A stretch of 64,000 nucleotides of DNA from the NCBI RefSeq assembly GCF_000247815.1, contig NC_021671.1, positions 21,008,038 to 21,072,037 on the forward strand, written 5' to 3'. Below the pieces are notes generated by a model, which was not told where the DNA came from, did no database searches, and saw nothing but the letters and a program-made list of their open reading frames with translations. Of the stretch, positions 14,501-27,091 are shown in pieces; the first letter of the stretch is position 1; every line of letters starts with the position of its first letter. The translations under genes and the position numbers were made by a program. The DNA comes from Ficedula albicollis (taxonomy: Eukaryota > Chordata > Aves > Passeriformes > Muscicapidae).

Positions 14501-15092
14501 AACACACAAAGCACTGTCTTGCTTCTGCTGTGGACAGGGATAACTGTCCTGTTAGTTACTGGATGATCCCCACAGAGTTTTTCCTGGCTAAATGTGTCCT
14601 GTAAGGAAATGGCTTCACAAGTGTTCAGACACTGTCTGAACTGAGAGCAATAAGTTTCTTAAAAACAGCTGATGCTTCACTTTTCTACTAAAGCTCCAAC
14701 TATTTTTTTATTATTGGAAGAAAATGTAAATAAAATTTCCCATTCTCTTCCCCCTTCTATTTTATGGGAAAAAAATAAAAAAGAATTTGGAATACATTTT
14801 TGAGGATATAAATTATGTGCAGGCCTGTCTCCTTCTTACTTTTTATGTTATGTTTTCAATTTTGCTCCTAGTATATTATCCACTCACATCCCTACACATT
14901 AGGCTATGCATTTAGTAACACAACTTATGCTACAAAGAACATACATTTAGGAAATGTGAGTTCTATATTTGTAATCAAAAGGCAGTAGCTGTTTTTACAC
15001 AGGTCTGTTAAATTATGAAATCTTTTCTTCCCATCTTTCTCTTCCAATTAATTAGAGTTTTTAAGCAGAAGCCAAAAAGATGGAATTAGTGT
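5501..15092. other. Long non-coding stretch, nothing recognised
   Basis: About 9.6 kb of mostly AT-rich DNA. Open frames reach about 160 codons (minus strand, 12834-13319), but their translations are Leu/Ser/Cys-rich with no family resemblance. The overlapping frames around 11374-11962 were read on both strands without finding a domain. There are no RNA genes, clear promoters or long repeats. It fits intergenic or intronic DNA. Confidence 0.6.
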
Positions 15093-15500
15093 TTAGTCTG
15101 AGACTGAAAGCTACATCTCTTGTCTTCCTAGCTCATGGCAGAGTACAGTCTTTATTATTGTAAAAATATCCAAGTAATTTCACAATATTATTTTTCCTTG
15201 TTTTTATTTAATAAGAATTTCTGCAGAGTGAACTTAAGCATTGGGCAGAGTACAGTCTTTATTATTGTAAAAATACCCAAGTAATTTCACAGTATTATTT
15301 TCCCTTGTTTTTATTTAATAAGAATTTCTGCAGGGTGAACTTAAGCATTATTAGTCTGAGACTGAAAGCTACATCTCTTGTCTTCCTAGCTCATGGCAGA
15401 GTACAGTCTTTATTATTGTAAAAATACCCAAGTAATTTCACAGTATTATTTTCCCTTGTTTTTATTTAATAAGAATTTCTGCAGAGTGAACTTAAGCATT
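15093..15500. repeat. Tandem triplication: two full 150-bp copies flanking a partial copy
   Basis: Full copies lie at 15093-15242 and 15351-15500 (from ttagtctgagactgaaagct to gtgaacttaagcatt). A truncated copy at 15244-15349 starts at ggcagagtacagtctttatt and so lacks the first third. The middle and last copies share variants (aaatacccaag, cagtattattttccc) that the first copy lacks (aaatatccaag, caatattatttttcc). The partial copy and the downstream full copy are therefore closer relatives, which gives an order of events. No coding or mobile element signature was seen. Confidence 0.95.
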
Positions 15501-18500
15501 GAAAAATCTTGAATAATTTTGCAAAAAGCTCAATACAGCTTAAAGAATTGAATAATTATGCTTTATTTGTTCATGCATATTTGAATATAATTCCAGTGTA
15601 AGACAGAAACAATATGACATTCAGATGATCTTTTTTTCTCGATATGAAAACAGGGAAAAAATGTGCACTTTTATCATCGTGTAAAATACAGTGACCAATA
15701 TTTTGTATGTTGCAATCATAGAGAAATCTTACCTGTATTTAGGATAGCCTGTGCATGAATTTGATAGAGAACTCAGAGGTAGACTTTTCATAATTTGTGT
15801 AGGTTTAAACTTTACATATCCAACCCTTATGAAAATGTATGTGTCCAGTCATGTAAGAGATGCATCCTGCATCCAAGGACAGGCTGTGGAAGCTCCTTGC
15901 TGAGCTCAACCATACCATGCCAGCTCCCACAGAGCCCCACTCCTGTTCAGCACAGCACTGCTGATCTGGCTGCCCTGCTCCCTGCTGGACACCCCAAGGG
16001 GCAGCAAATTTGTGCTGCTGCTTGCCAACAGATTCCTTTTCAGAGGAGTGTGTGATGGGCATAACATGGATACAGATTTGACAGCTCTGTGTTCCCTACC
16101 CAGCAGCTGCCTTTTTCCTTTGGTAGAAGAGATCGTCTGGAGTCTGGAAAACACTTTCCAGTAATTTTTTTTTTTAGTGGAATTTTTTTTGTTTCTTAGA
16201 AATATAAACATTTCCATTTGTGATGAAGAAACAGAATCCAGCCCAGCTAGCTGCTGCCAGCACAGTCTCAGTATCCTATCACAGCAGACAAAAATCTATT
16301 ATACACTACGATCATATCAGATTTCTGTAGCTGCCATGTCTCATAGGTGAGCTTTGCATTGTATTCACCTAGTCTATGGGTGCACACACAAGGGGAAATT
16401 AGGGTCCCACCATAAAGGGACTAAGAGGAGAAGACCCCAGACTCTCAGAGAGGCAGCTGGAAAGCCAGGCAATCCCCACAGTGGGCATAACCACACCACT
16501 CATTCCAGGCAGGTGCTCCTGGCACAAACAAACCCCCTGCTACACGGGCAGGTAGCTGTAATGGCCTTCAGCACTGAAACCAGCTGGTGAATGGCCATTG
16601 GATCTGCATCCTTCCTTGCCCCTCAGCAGCCAGGCTGGTGTGCTCTGCTGTAGGCTGGTGGGTCTGGAACTTTCACAGGCTGCAGAAAAATAAGGAAGTT
16701 ACTGCTCCTGTCTGGTTTTCAGGCATCTCTTGCAACTTGCCTTTTAGAACCTCTGCTCTAGGGAATTGTTGTATATGTTAAAAGTATGAAGGGGATAACA
16801 CAGCAAATGTTCTTTAGCATTGCAGTGTTCTCTCTGCTTTGCTGGATCTGTCACTCTCTCCAGCAGGAAACAGAGCTGTAACTCAGGAAGGGTTTCAATT
16901 ATCTTCTTGTTTGCTGGAAATAGAAGAAACCTCAAGCTGACATGTTTCTGAAGAAGAATTCCAAGGGATGCATGCTTCATGCCACAGAGCCACAGAAACC
17001 AGAAAGAAGGGGAAAAAAAAAAGAAAAATTCCTGACTAGCTCTAAAGTCTTCACTGTCCAAAATAAAGGAAAGCAGAACATTATTTGCTTTCCTATCTAT
17101 TCACTAGCACCTTACTGTCACCCGTGTTTTAAAACTGTAGTATCCACAGTGGGGCTCACTGGGCTGTCATGCTAATGAGCTGGCTCGTCACATGTATCAT
17201 AAATCTCATACTTACAAGAAAGAAAAAAAAAGCCAGACACACACAATTTGTAAATATATGCACAAGCTACTGCAGGAACACATGGACCTCAAGAAAATGT
17301 ACATTGTGGATGATTAGAGACGTCACAGTTTGCCACTGAGCTGTCTCCCCTGGGTTTTAACAGGGGAGAATTGCATCTCAAAAGCTGTCTCCTCTGCATA
17401 GCTGACTACAAAACACTGTAACACTCTTCTTTTTCCTGCATGTTAGCACCACCGTTCTCTGAAAGCAGAGAAAGTTCTGCATTCTCCCAGCTTTTCTGAA
17501 GGCATTGTCCAGGGATAAACCTTGAGCTTGAACAGTCCTTGAGCTTAATAATCTGTTACTTCCATAGCTTGGGAGCAAATATGACAAGGTGGGATGAGCC
17601 AAGGAACCATTTAATATATAATATTTTAATTTGTATTAATTAATAATATTTAATAATTAATATGTATAATATTAATTTTAATATTTTAGGTTAATCCATA
17701 CACTTTTCAAAAAAAGCCATTGTGCAGTCGGTTGTTCTAGTGCAGAATTTCCCCATTGCTGCTGCTATTCATATGCTGTAGACTGCAACAAAGTGGTTCC
17801 CCTGCTGATTTTTTAAATTTTAGATATGTTTTTTTTAGGTTCTACAGGAAGCCATAATGCATCATATATGTGCCAGCTGAACCCTGCAGAGGTGAAGCCA
17901 TTGTCAGCAGCATCAGCTCCTCTCCAAACAGTTCAGCAGCATCTTACCAAACAAACAGCTGGGGTCACCTCACCTACCAGCACTCCCACCCAGCAGTAGT
18001 GGGTGACTGGCTGATCCTGCTGCTGGCAAACCAGAAATATGTTGCAGATGCATAAAAAGGTAAGGGTAAGGGGCTGCCTTTCTGTTGCATTTGGGCTATA
18101 GGAGAGTGGCAAAAAGGATAATGCAACATAGTTCTTCGTGTAATGGAGAAGCAAAAAGAGAGCTTTATTTAAAGAAACGTTAGTTATATATTGGGTAGTT
18201 CATGCAAAACAGAATAGAAAAGTCTCATTGGTCCAAGAAGGCAACACCTCTTTGAAAACATGCTTTCTGCAAGACATCCCGTCTCTCACGTATCCAGCAG
18301 GTGTTTAATCATTGTTGTAATTTCTTGTCCTTGAGCAGCCTGAGAAACCCAAGGCTTCAAGGCTGTTTTTTCCCTGGTTCCCAGCAGTACCCAATGACAC
18401 CTTTGCACCTAGGATCAATAGGAATCTTGAGCCTATGTGCACATCCCCAGCCAAACTGCAGCTCAGCTGATGAGAGAGCACAGCAGCTGCTGGAGCCATT

Positions 18501-21423
18501 TGGGCTCTTGTACTGAGGCTGCTCAGGAGAAAGCCACAGGCTGCCCTTCTCCAGTACTGGGAAAAGAATTGAAGAGGAGAAGGGTGTCGGGAATCCCTTC
18601 TTGGAAGTGGGAGATGCTATAGTCCCGGGAGAGAGCACAGTAAGGTGCAAAGTTTTCTTGTGGTCTGAACATGAACTGAAGTATAATTTTTTGAGTCATC
18701 TTGATACAAGAAAACTTTTTCAAATGTTGATGGGTGACTCTCCTGCTGATTTCTGCTTTTTAGAAGCCTGCTGTGGATTTTGTTGGGCATGGCCATTACA
18801 TACAGTTGCTCAGGTAAAGAAGTGGAAGGTGATTGGGATGACTGAAGAGAATGCCATGCATGGAGCAGATTTAACTGTACTGGAACTTCACTTGAGATAA
18901 CTGTTAATATTGCAAACCTTATGAAATTGTTAAAAGCAGTAGTGCTCAGTAAACATAAACAGCTAAAGCTTCAACTCCCTGTCTGCTCTAAATTGCCTTG
19001 TTTGCAATATGACAGTATCATTTCTTCATTATTGAATGACCCTGAACAGTAGTGTTTCATATATAAATCTGTAGGTACTGGTCTAAGTACCTAGACTTAG
19101 CTTCTTCTAAGCCTACAACCAATGAAAATGTCATAATATCTCCTATTAGTATCCTTCCAATTTCAGACTTTCAACACCACGAAGAATGAGTAATATTTTT
19201 TTTTCTTTTTTATAGTTCAAGTCACCTTCAAGCACCTGCCTTTTGAGCAGGAGGAGAGAGGCTGTTGAAACATGGCTTCTTAAAGAAGGGCAAGTGTTAG
19301 TTATTATCATTTTGTAGTGTGTTAACTGAAGTACATTTAATTACTTCAAAAGCGGAATAAATATTTTTTTATGCAAAATAAAATCAATACTTAAATGTTT
19401 GATGTAATTTCTGATGCTTCTCTTTGGAGTGTATGTTTCAAGTCATAATAGGTCCTGTCAGTTTTTTTTTCAATCAATTTTGGAGACAAAGCATGCAGAA
19501 ATCTTATATTCAGCATAGAAGAGTGAATTTTTCAGGGAATGAAAGTTGCTTTCATTTCTCACAGAGATTTTGGTCTTGCTCACAGAGATTTTGAAGCACT
19601 TTAAGTTGTTCTGGCTATCTCTAGGCTGTAAAAAACAGATAGTTCTTTAAACTCTCCCATTTTCTCTGACCTATGAGCTCCCAAAGTAAACAAAATTGTT
19701 TTTTGATTTCATGAAGGCTGTCATTCTAACACTGTTTTACACTCAAAACTCCTATATTGAAAACAACATAGTACTACCTTCAACTTTTAGAAACAACTGG
19801 TAGTATTTCCAAATTCATTAAAAAAAATTTACTGCAGCATTTTCCACAATTTTGTCCACTCCTTCCTTCAATTACACCTTCAAAATTACTGGAAGAGAGA
19901 GAAACAAGAGGTATTTAAGCAAAAGAGGAAATAGGAAAGAAAAAAAAAGTAGATGTTATTGCCAGGATAATGGAACCCCAAGGACAGTGACTACATTTTC
20001 CTAGCTATAGATCAGCTCACAGACTAAGTTTCTTAACAGTTAGATTTAATTAAATTTATTTTTCTGTATCTGCCATTAATTGAGCATTTATTCCCACTTC
20101 TGTGATTAACATGATTTGGGCCAACATGTTTGTGCAATAGTCTGTAGATTTTTTAAGAGAGAAATTATTTTTAATTATTCATGCAGGTCCAATTCTTTTT
20201 AGAATCAGTCAAATAGTGGATCTGAAACAACATTCACAGACTTGTTAGTTTCCTACTTCTTAGAAAAGAGTGCAGTGTGTTTTAGGAAGGCTTTGGAAAA
20301 AAAATACAAGAAAAAAAATGCTAGCTTTTTGCTTTTCTCTACTAAAAAGAGTTGGAAGAGTCAGAACCTTTGTGAAATTAAACAAAAAATATATAAAAAA
20401 TCCAAAAAGTAAGATAACCAGCCAGCTTCTACCCCCCAAATACTTAAAGATGTGATTATATTTAGTCAAAAGAACAAATAGCTAAACTTTCTTTATTGCA
20501 CATAATGTCTCCAGGGATCCTGGCAGGGAAGACAACTGGTTAGAGGTTATTTGAAGATTTGCTTCTATTCCTCCAGTGACAGACCTGCTACTTTTCTAGT
20601 GTCTGACTACTTGCCATAGTTGGTAAGGTGATGTCAAATTTTACAGAAAAATAAATATCTAGAGGTGGGAATCAGCTGACAAAGTGTCTGAGCCAACAAT
20701 CAATATTCACTTTAGAGTCTCCAGAGAAAAATAGGCACTTAGAGGGCATAATTCCTAAAGCAGATGCCTAAAATAGCTGAGCTAAAGCGAGCCCTGGAAG
20801 TGCTGATCTCAAATACGGCCAGAACCCATAGCTCAGAAGTGGAGGCAGCTGTGTTTTGGATCTGGGAAGACATTTCCTGTCTCAGGAATCTGATTTCAGA
20901 AGATGCTGCTATGGGGTAAGGTGGTCTCCATGTACACAGAGCTGCTTGTTGTGCCGTGTACAGCACAAGTACCTGAGAGCTGCCTTGACAAGTGACTTTC
21001 AGCTTAATTACTCCCCATCCCAGCATACTACACCAGGAGTTAAATGCTGCTTGAGAGAGCAAGCAGCTTGGCAGGGCAGTGGTTTCCTTTTGCCTTGGGT
21101 TTGCGACTGGCAGTGCAGATGCTGCGTGGCAGGGCCAAAAGAGAAGAATAGTGGTGGAGTGGTCTGGCTTGATAAAGCTTCCCCCTTTTCTTTCCTGTGG
21201 ATCTCCTGAACTTGTTATCTAGCAACATTTAAATCCACATCAAGAGAGTGCTTATGGAAAAAGTAATAAAATCCTTGGGAAGAAGGCTCCAGTTTAAGGA
21301 GGTCCAGGTGTAACTCAGCAGCAGCCTTGGGTAGCAGGAGGCAATGGAAGAATGGAGGAGACGCATTTCCATTGGAGTAGATGAACATTTACCTCTGTTT
21401 TTTCCTACCTGTTGGTCTTCAGC
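15501..21423. other. Non-coding stretch with one AT-rich patch
   Basis: No gene recognised. The open frames are short (about 117 codons at most) and overlap on both strands in slightly GC-richer patches such as 15850-16060, 16350-16680 and 20740-21200. An extreme AT patch lies at 17610-17692. A short T-run with a trailing splice-like motif near 16160-16200 is not supported by anything else. Confidence 0.6.
17610..17692. repeat. AT-rich low-complexity tract
   Basis: About 80 bases are made almost only of A and T, with repeated taata/attaat words (for example taattaataatatttaata). It is simple low-complexity DNA with no other function suggested. Confidence 0.85.
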
Positions 21424-21724
21424 TACAATCCTTTGCTTGCTGTCAAAATAATTTTCAGACAAGGAACATTTCTGGCCACTCCATATTATGTGTATATAAT
21501 AATATGAACTAAGTTAAAATAACAATTTAGAGAGGGTACTTGCACAGCTAGGGAATTTAAAAGTGCCTAAGTCTTACAATCCTTTGCTTGCTGTCAAAAT
21601 AATTTTCAGACAAGGAACATTTCTGGCCACTCCATATTATGTGTATATAATAATATGAACTAAGTTAAAATAACAATTCAGAGAGGGTACTTGCACAGCT
21701 ATGGAATTTAAAAGTGCCTAAGTC
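21424..21724. repeat. Direct tandem duplication, two copies of a 151-bp unit
   Basis: Copy 1 is 21424-21574 and copy 2 is 21575-21724, directly abutting. Both start tacaatcctttgcttgctgt and end aagtgcctaagtc. I count two substitutions (aatttag/aattcag and gctaggg/gctatgg), so the duplication is very recent or kept uniform. Confidence 0.96.
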
Positions 21725-21849
21725 CTTGCAGAACTGGTTCTTTCCTACTCTCACAAGCCAAATACTGTAGAAGAATTTTTATATGTAAAGTCCTAAACAA
21801 AGACTCTGAAGAATAGGCTGAAAGAAGTTAGTATAGCCTGAAAGAAGCT

Positions 21850-22340
21850 ATCCACTCCAGTCTTTTGCATATTTTACAGGTTTATCTGCTGTACTATTTT
21901 GAGCATACTATCTAATCTCCCTTCAAGTATTTCCTCTTCTGATATCCCATAAGTTTCTCTTGGCAGACTTCTCCATTGATGAATAACTCTTATTTGGAGA
22001 TTTGTCCTCACATCTAATCTAAATTTGTTGTGTTTTATGTGAACATTTTCCTTGAACAACTATGATCAAGTCTCTCTTTTATCTTGTTTTTCTCAAAAAC
22101 TTCTTAAAAGTTCCATATTTTGTTTAAACTACATGTCCTTTCCAACTTGTTCCTTATATCTTGCAGCTTTCTTAATGTTCTTCATCTTTGCTGCTCTCTC
22201 ATCTTCACAGTGAGAAGGTCAAAGGATATCCTAAGTGAGGCCTCAGCTGTCATGTGTATACATGATTTATTACCTCCCTACTCTTAAGTACAGTTCTTTG
22301 AATATGTGTTCTTTGTATACCAGTATTTTCTCTGATTTTC
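21850..22340 (-). mobile_element. Probable old CR1-like LINE relic
   Basis: The order of phrases on the + strand follows a minus-strand CR1/CR1-like element: catactatctaatctccctt, caagtatttcctcttctgat, tctcttggcagacttctcca, ttgtcctcacatctaatcta, gatcaagtctctctttta, catctttgctgctctctcat, cctaagtgaggcctcagct and tattacctccctactctta. Each has a counterpart, in order, in CR1 antisense sequence as I remember it, but divergence is high and there is no coding capacity. The limits are approximate. It could instead be another CR1-clade or L3-like LINE. A repeat-library search would settle the family. Confidence 0.5.
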
Positions 22341-25300
22341 ATTTGTTTAGACACAAAATCTAAAAATGCATTTTAACTAGTTGTTTTCAATAAGTTTTGG
22401 AACAACAGAATTCACTGTTTAACATAAGTAGTAACTGGACAGATCACATTTTATTAAAAAAGTTTGATTTTGCAATACACATACATTTCTCCTTATGTGC
22501 TGTCAAATGGTTTCCTTCCTTTTCATCATCTGGGAGCTCCACGACAAAACTTGCTATTGACCAGTGGTTCAGGTTTTCTTCATAACAAAGACCTGTAAAT
22601 AAAAAAAAATTCCTTAAAATACTCCAATCTCCCAGAATACAAATTTTTATCTGGTCTTTACTGTCTTTCCTTACGTTTTGATGGTGTTATGCACACAGTT
22701 AGGCTTAAAGATATGGACAGTTTAAAACTAAAGACCAAGCTGGTCCATGTGTTCTACCAAGAAATAGTGCTGTTTGAGTCACAATAATCTGCTTATTATC
22801 CATTTTAATCAGTATTTTCTTAGTCAGGCAACTCATTCTCACATGCTCTTTGGTCAGCAGTTGTATCTCCCAATTTAAGGACTGTAACTGGCATTCTAAG
22901 CCATGTGTGTGGCCACCCCTCTGAAGGGTTAAGAGGTGCACCTCTCTCAGGTGATCCACTTACTCAGGGCGGGAGAAACAGCAATATTTTCATTCCAGAA
23001 ACCACAGAAGAGCTTACAGTGGCAGGGCTCCAATTTTCAGTACTTCACCTTTGTAGTCAGGTAAAGTGAATTCATGCTGTTGCCAAGCTGTGAGTCCTCC
23101 AAAAGCGCCAGGGAAAGTGTGTCAACAAACCGTGAGCTGGATGCTGCAAGCAAGGGAACATGCAGTCCTGCATTGCCTCTCCTGCCCACTCCTGCTCTGG
23201 AACACCTCTCTGGGCTCATTTACCATTTTCCATCACACATGCTTTCTTCCATTTTCTGCAGTATTACATCAATGAAATATAAAAATTCATCTGCCAATGA
23301 CACTTTCGTTTGCAGCATCATCCTTCTCCTACATGAAAAATTGTGTTACTGATTAACTTATCTGATAGTTATGTCAGTTCAAACATTAATGACATTTCTA
23401 CTATCCCACCATTAGCTAAGTCTGCTTAATATGGAAGGTGCTGCAGTTAAAGACATCTTGAGAGGGCTTTAAAACAAAGCTTCAAGCACAGCTGGTCAGC
23501 ATTAAGCATCACAGAGCTTACAGTCCCCAGTGTTGATGTTGACATGAAGATAATTTCTGCTGTCTGGAATTCTATAGCATTAAGAAGTTAGTGTTTTCCA
23601 AATGTCCTTCTTAGTATAGGTATTCTGAGAGATTTTTCCCTGAACCCTAAGGAGTTTACACAGTCTGAAAGCCTGTTTAATTGTCTGGTTTATTTTCCAA
23701 ATGCCATTTAAATCCATCTCTAATCTTCATTAATAACGACATTATGATTACTTCATTAACTTTCCCAGATAAAATGTTTAAACTCTGCAGAAGCAAATAG
23801 CTTTTTTGCTGGATTGTGTGCTAATAGCTTCATGTAGTACCATAACCCTGAGTTTTAAATGTATTTAATGAAATAATAAAGCTCTTGTTTACTGTAAATG
23901 TGTTACTGAAACCTGAAGAGCACGTGGTACAAGGGTAAAGATAGCAACTTGTTGTGTTACATTGATTTTATGATGCATTTTGAAAGACTGGTGAGGAAGA
24001 AAGCTCAATTCATTTCCCAAAGGTAAAAATAATACCCTAAGTCACTGGCCTTAACTTGTTTTGACATCTTTGTTTCTGTGTAAAGGTTAAGTAATATGGT
24101 CAAATTTTATAAGTAATGCTTTATTAACGAAGTACTTGCATAAAGGCTGTAAAATTGAACACCAGATCAGGAAATAATAAAAAGTAAGGGTTGTATCATA
24201 AAGTTAACTGATTCGTACGGCTAGTGTTCCCCAGATAAGGCACATGCTCAGCTGCCCACAGTGTGTGCACTTGCGAGTTACTGCTTCTGAATAACTTAAC
24301 CTTTTAGCTTCTTCTTTTTTGACTATTTTCATTTTCAGCCTGAAGGTTGAACAAATGAAGCTTCTTAAAATAATTTTTAGTTTGCCTTTGCTGGAAGAAA
24401 AGCAAACCCCTGTGCCTTCTATCAGCTGGATATATAAATTACAGTCTGTGGCTACATTGCTGTCAGGCCCAAGTCTGTGGCCAGTGTACCTGCTGACCTG
24501 GAAATCTTGTGGTTTTCCCAGAAGTTCCTGTGTGCACATGGTTACAGCCAAGGAACTTGTGGCTGAGAGACAACTTCAGCTGTTTCTCAGATGTGTGATT
24601 GGCATTTAGATGCCTCTAGTGCATCTCAAGGTGAAGCCAAATTACTTCAGTGGGGCACTGCAGAGGGCAATGTAGCATGACAGATTTTTACTTTTCCATG
24701 AAATGAGATGGAAGCATTAACACAAGCTGCTCTGAAGTATCTTCTGCGAGGCTAAAGCAGATAACTGATGAGAAGTAAAGAGAAATTTCAAAAACTTCTC
24801 TGCTGTTAGTCTCTGGACTGGACAGTTCACTTTCTCACCCCCACCCCAGTGAGATACAGGAAGAAAATAGCAAGAACAGAAGTCATGGGTCAAGACAGAG
24901 ATGAGACAAGACAAATAGGTGAGTGTGGTGGGAAGCATAGCAAAGTTATACAGTCACCACACTGCAAGGAAAACCAATGTCCAGCCAGTCTCCAAACAAT
25001 GGTTACCTCGGGAGGCCACCCCCTTCTTACTCTGTCTTGGGTTTAAACAAAGTTTTGTTACATGGTATGAAACAGCTCTTTGGCCAGTGTGGGTCAGCTG
25101 TAGTTACTGGTAGCGTCCACTTCCCTTTCCTTGCCCACTGCTGACCTTCTCACTGAAGTGGGGCAATGTGGGAAGAAAAAGGCAGCTTTGCATGTTGAGG
25201 TGGTGCAAGAGCTCTTCAGTAACAGCCAAATAAAAGTATTTTATCAGCACAGTTTCAGCCACAAAGCCAAAACACAGAGCCATATTGGCCTGCTCAGAAG

Positions 25301-26962
25301 GAATTTAGCTCTATCCCAGACAAACCCACCCAGCTGGGTTTCTCCAGCAGTTAGCTTCCTTGGGGAAAGCTGCACTCAACACCAGGACATTTTGCTCATA
25401 GGTTTTTAAGGTCATCAGCTAAAATTCGGAATGTATCTGTGTATTTGTGTATCTGTGTATACTGTCACAGTATCTTAAAATGCAATATTAGCATTCTGCA
25501 TGCATAAATTGTTTAATGGCAGTAAGGAAATAGCACTTGTGGACTTGTACATAGAAATGTATTCAGGGGTTTAGGTTTTTAAGCTAAAAATCATTTGATG
25601 TAGAAGGAGAGATGCACTATGATATTGAATATCTTTGAAGAGACTTGCAATGTGAAACAAAGGCTGTTAGACCTCAATCTACCTCATTTGTCAGGTACTC
25701 ACTGCTGCCATTCTAGCTGAGCACGTTACTTGATTTGAGGGCCAAGTAATGTAGCTGGGAAGGAATATTGAAGGAATGATCTTGTTGCACCCCAGAAAAC
25801 AGGGCACACATTGTGGGATGTCAGTGATGCACATCTCTGAGGGAAACTGAAGATGTAAAGATGCAGATACGAAGATGAGGTATGAAATCTTGCCTGTATC
25901 AAAGTGAAAGGAAGTGTTGCCATTGCATGGAAGAAATTAGAATTTTGAGAATGCACTAACAGCTTGATTCTGGAAAATGTGCAGCCATAGCTCTGTGCAG
26001 TGAAACCTGAGAAATCTGTTTTGCTTTAAACTTACCTGGCTAAATTGAGCCAATTTATTTAGCCACTCAAGTGTGGACAATTTCAGCCTACAAAGAACTT
26101 CAGAAGCAAACCTTGTTATAGAGTAAGAATTCAGTGAAAGGAAACTAAACCTGTTTCACCCTCAGCATTTAATAGGGAAAAAGTTGAAGGCAGATATTTA
26201 GAGACTCATGGTAAGATGATTGGAAACTAATGTTATTTGTTTCGTATACATTTCTTGGTATACTGCTCTCACCTATTGCTTTCAATCAAAATTCACCATG
26301 AAAATTTACACTATGTTTCCATTTCTGGTGCAAAAACACAAAGAGTGACATGACTGTATATTTTAAAAATGGGCAGAAGTGGGAGAGGGAAAATCTTTTC
26401 ATAAGAGAAAGTATTTATTTTAAACCACTTTTTAGATGAAGCAAGTATGGCTAGTAAAGCATGCAACTGGAAGTAAAGAGAAAGGCAGTAACACTCTCAT
26501 TTATAACCGAGGCTTTTCCTGGGACTGTGATTCTTGGTTCTGCTGGACAAAGGTCATTTGGCTTACAAATAGTTACTATCTAAACAGCAGGGACTAAACT
26601 AACACCAATAAACTGTTTGTATGGATTTTGCACAGGAAACAAGCTAATGACACACTGAATGAGAGTGTCTATTTAATACTAGGCTTTTGCTGGGGGCAGA
26701 TTGGAGCACAGCAGTGAAGAAAATAACTCTTTGTCCTCAATTGCATTAATTTCTAACGAATCTTTCAATTCCATTAAGCATTAAACCAAACATATTCTAG
26801 AGGTCTGTTTCTTGTAGCCTCTGATGCAGAATACAAGCTCAAATCTACTAGACCTCTTCCTGGAGAGAAGGAGAGGATGGTTTCAGCATGATTAGTCTTA
26901 GCATTAGATGCAGATGTGTATGTGTGACAGCACAGTAAATAAGTCTGGGTTACTCTCAGCCT
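22341..26962. other. Non-coding stretch, nothing recognised
   Basis: No convincing gene. Open frames are at most about 115 codons. A short (GTATCTGT)-type microsatellite-like patch sits at about 25436-25462. The interval 23690-24000 is homeodomain-motif rich and is discussed as a candidate conserved element, but conservation cannot be judged here. Confidence 0.6.
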
Positions 26963-27091
26963 CAAGAATCAGCTGAATTGCTTGAGATTTATATGGAATT
27001 TTCTTATAAAAATAAAGAACTCAGAAATATCAAGAATCAGCTGAATTGCTTGAGATTTATATAGAGTTTTCTTATAAAAATAAAGAACTCA
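26963..27091. repeat. Direct tandem duplication, two copies of a 68-bp unit
   Basis: Copy 1 is 26963-27029 and copy 2 is 27031-27091, both starting caagaatcagctgaattgct and ending in aataaagaactca. They differ at very few positions (tatggaatttt/tatagagtttt). Confidence 0.95.
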
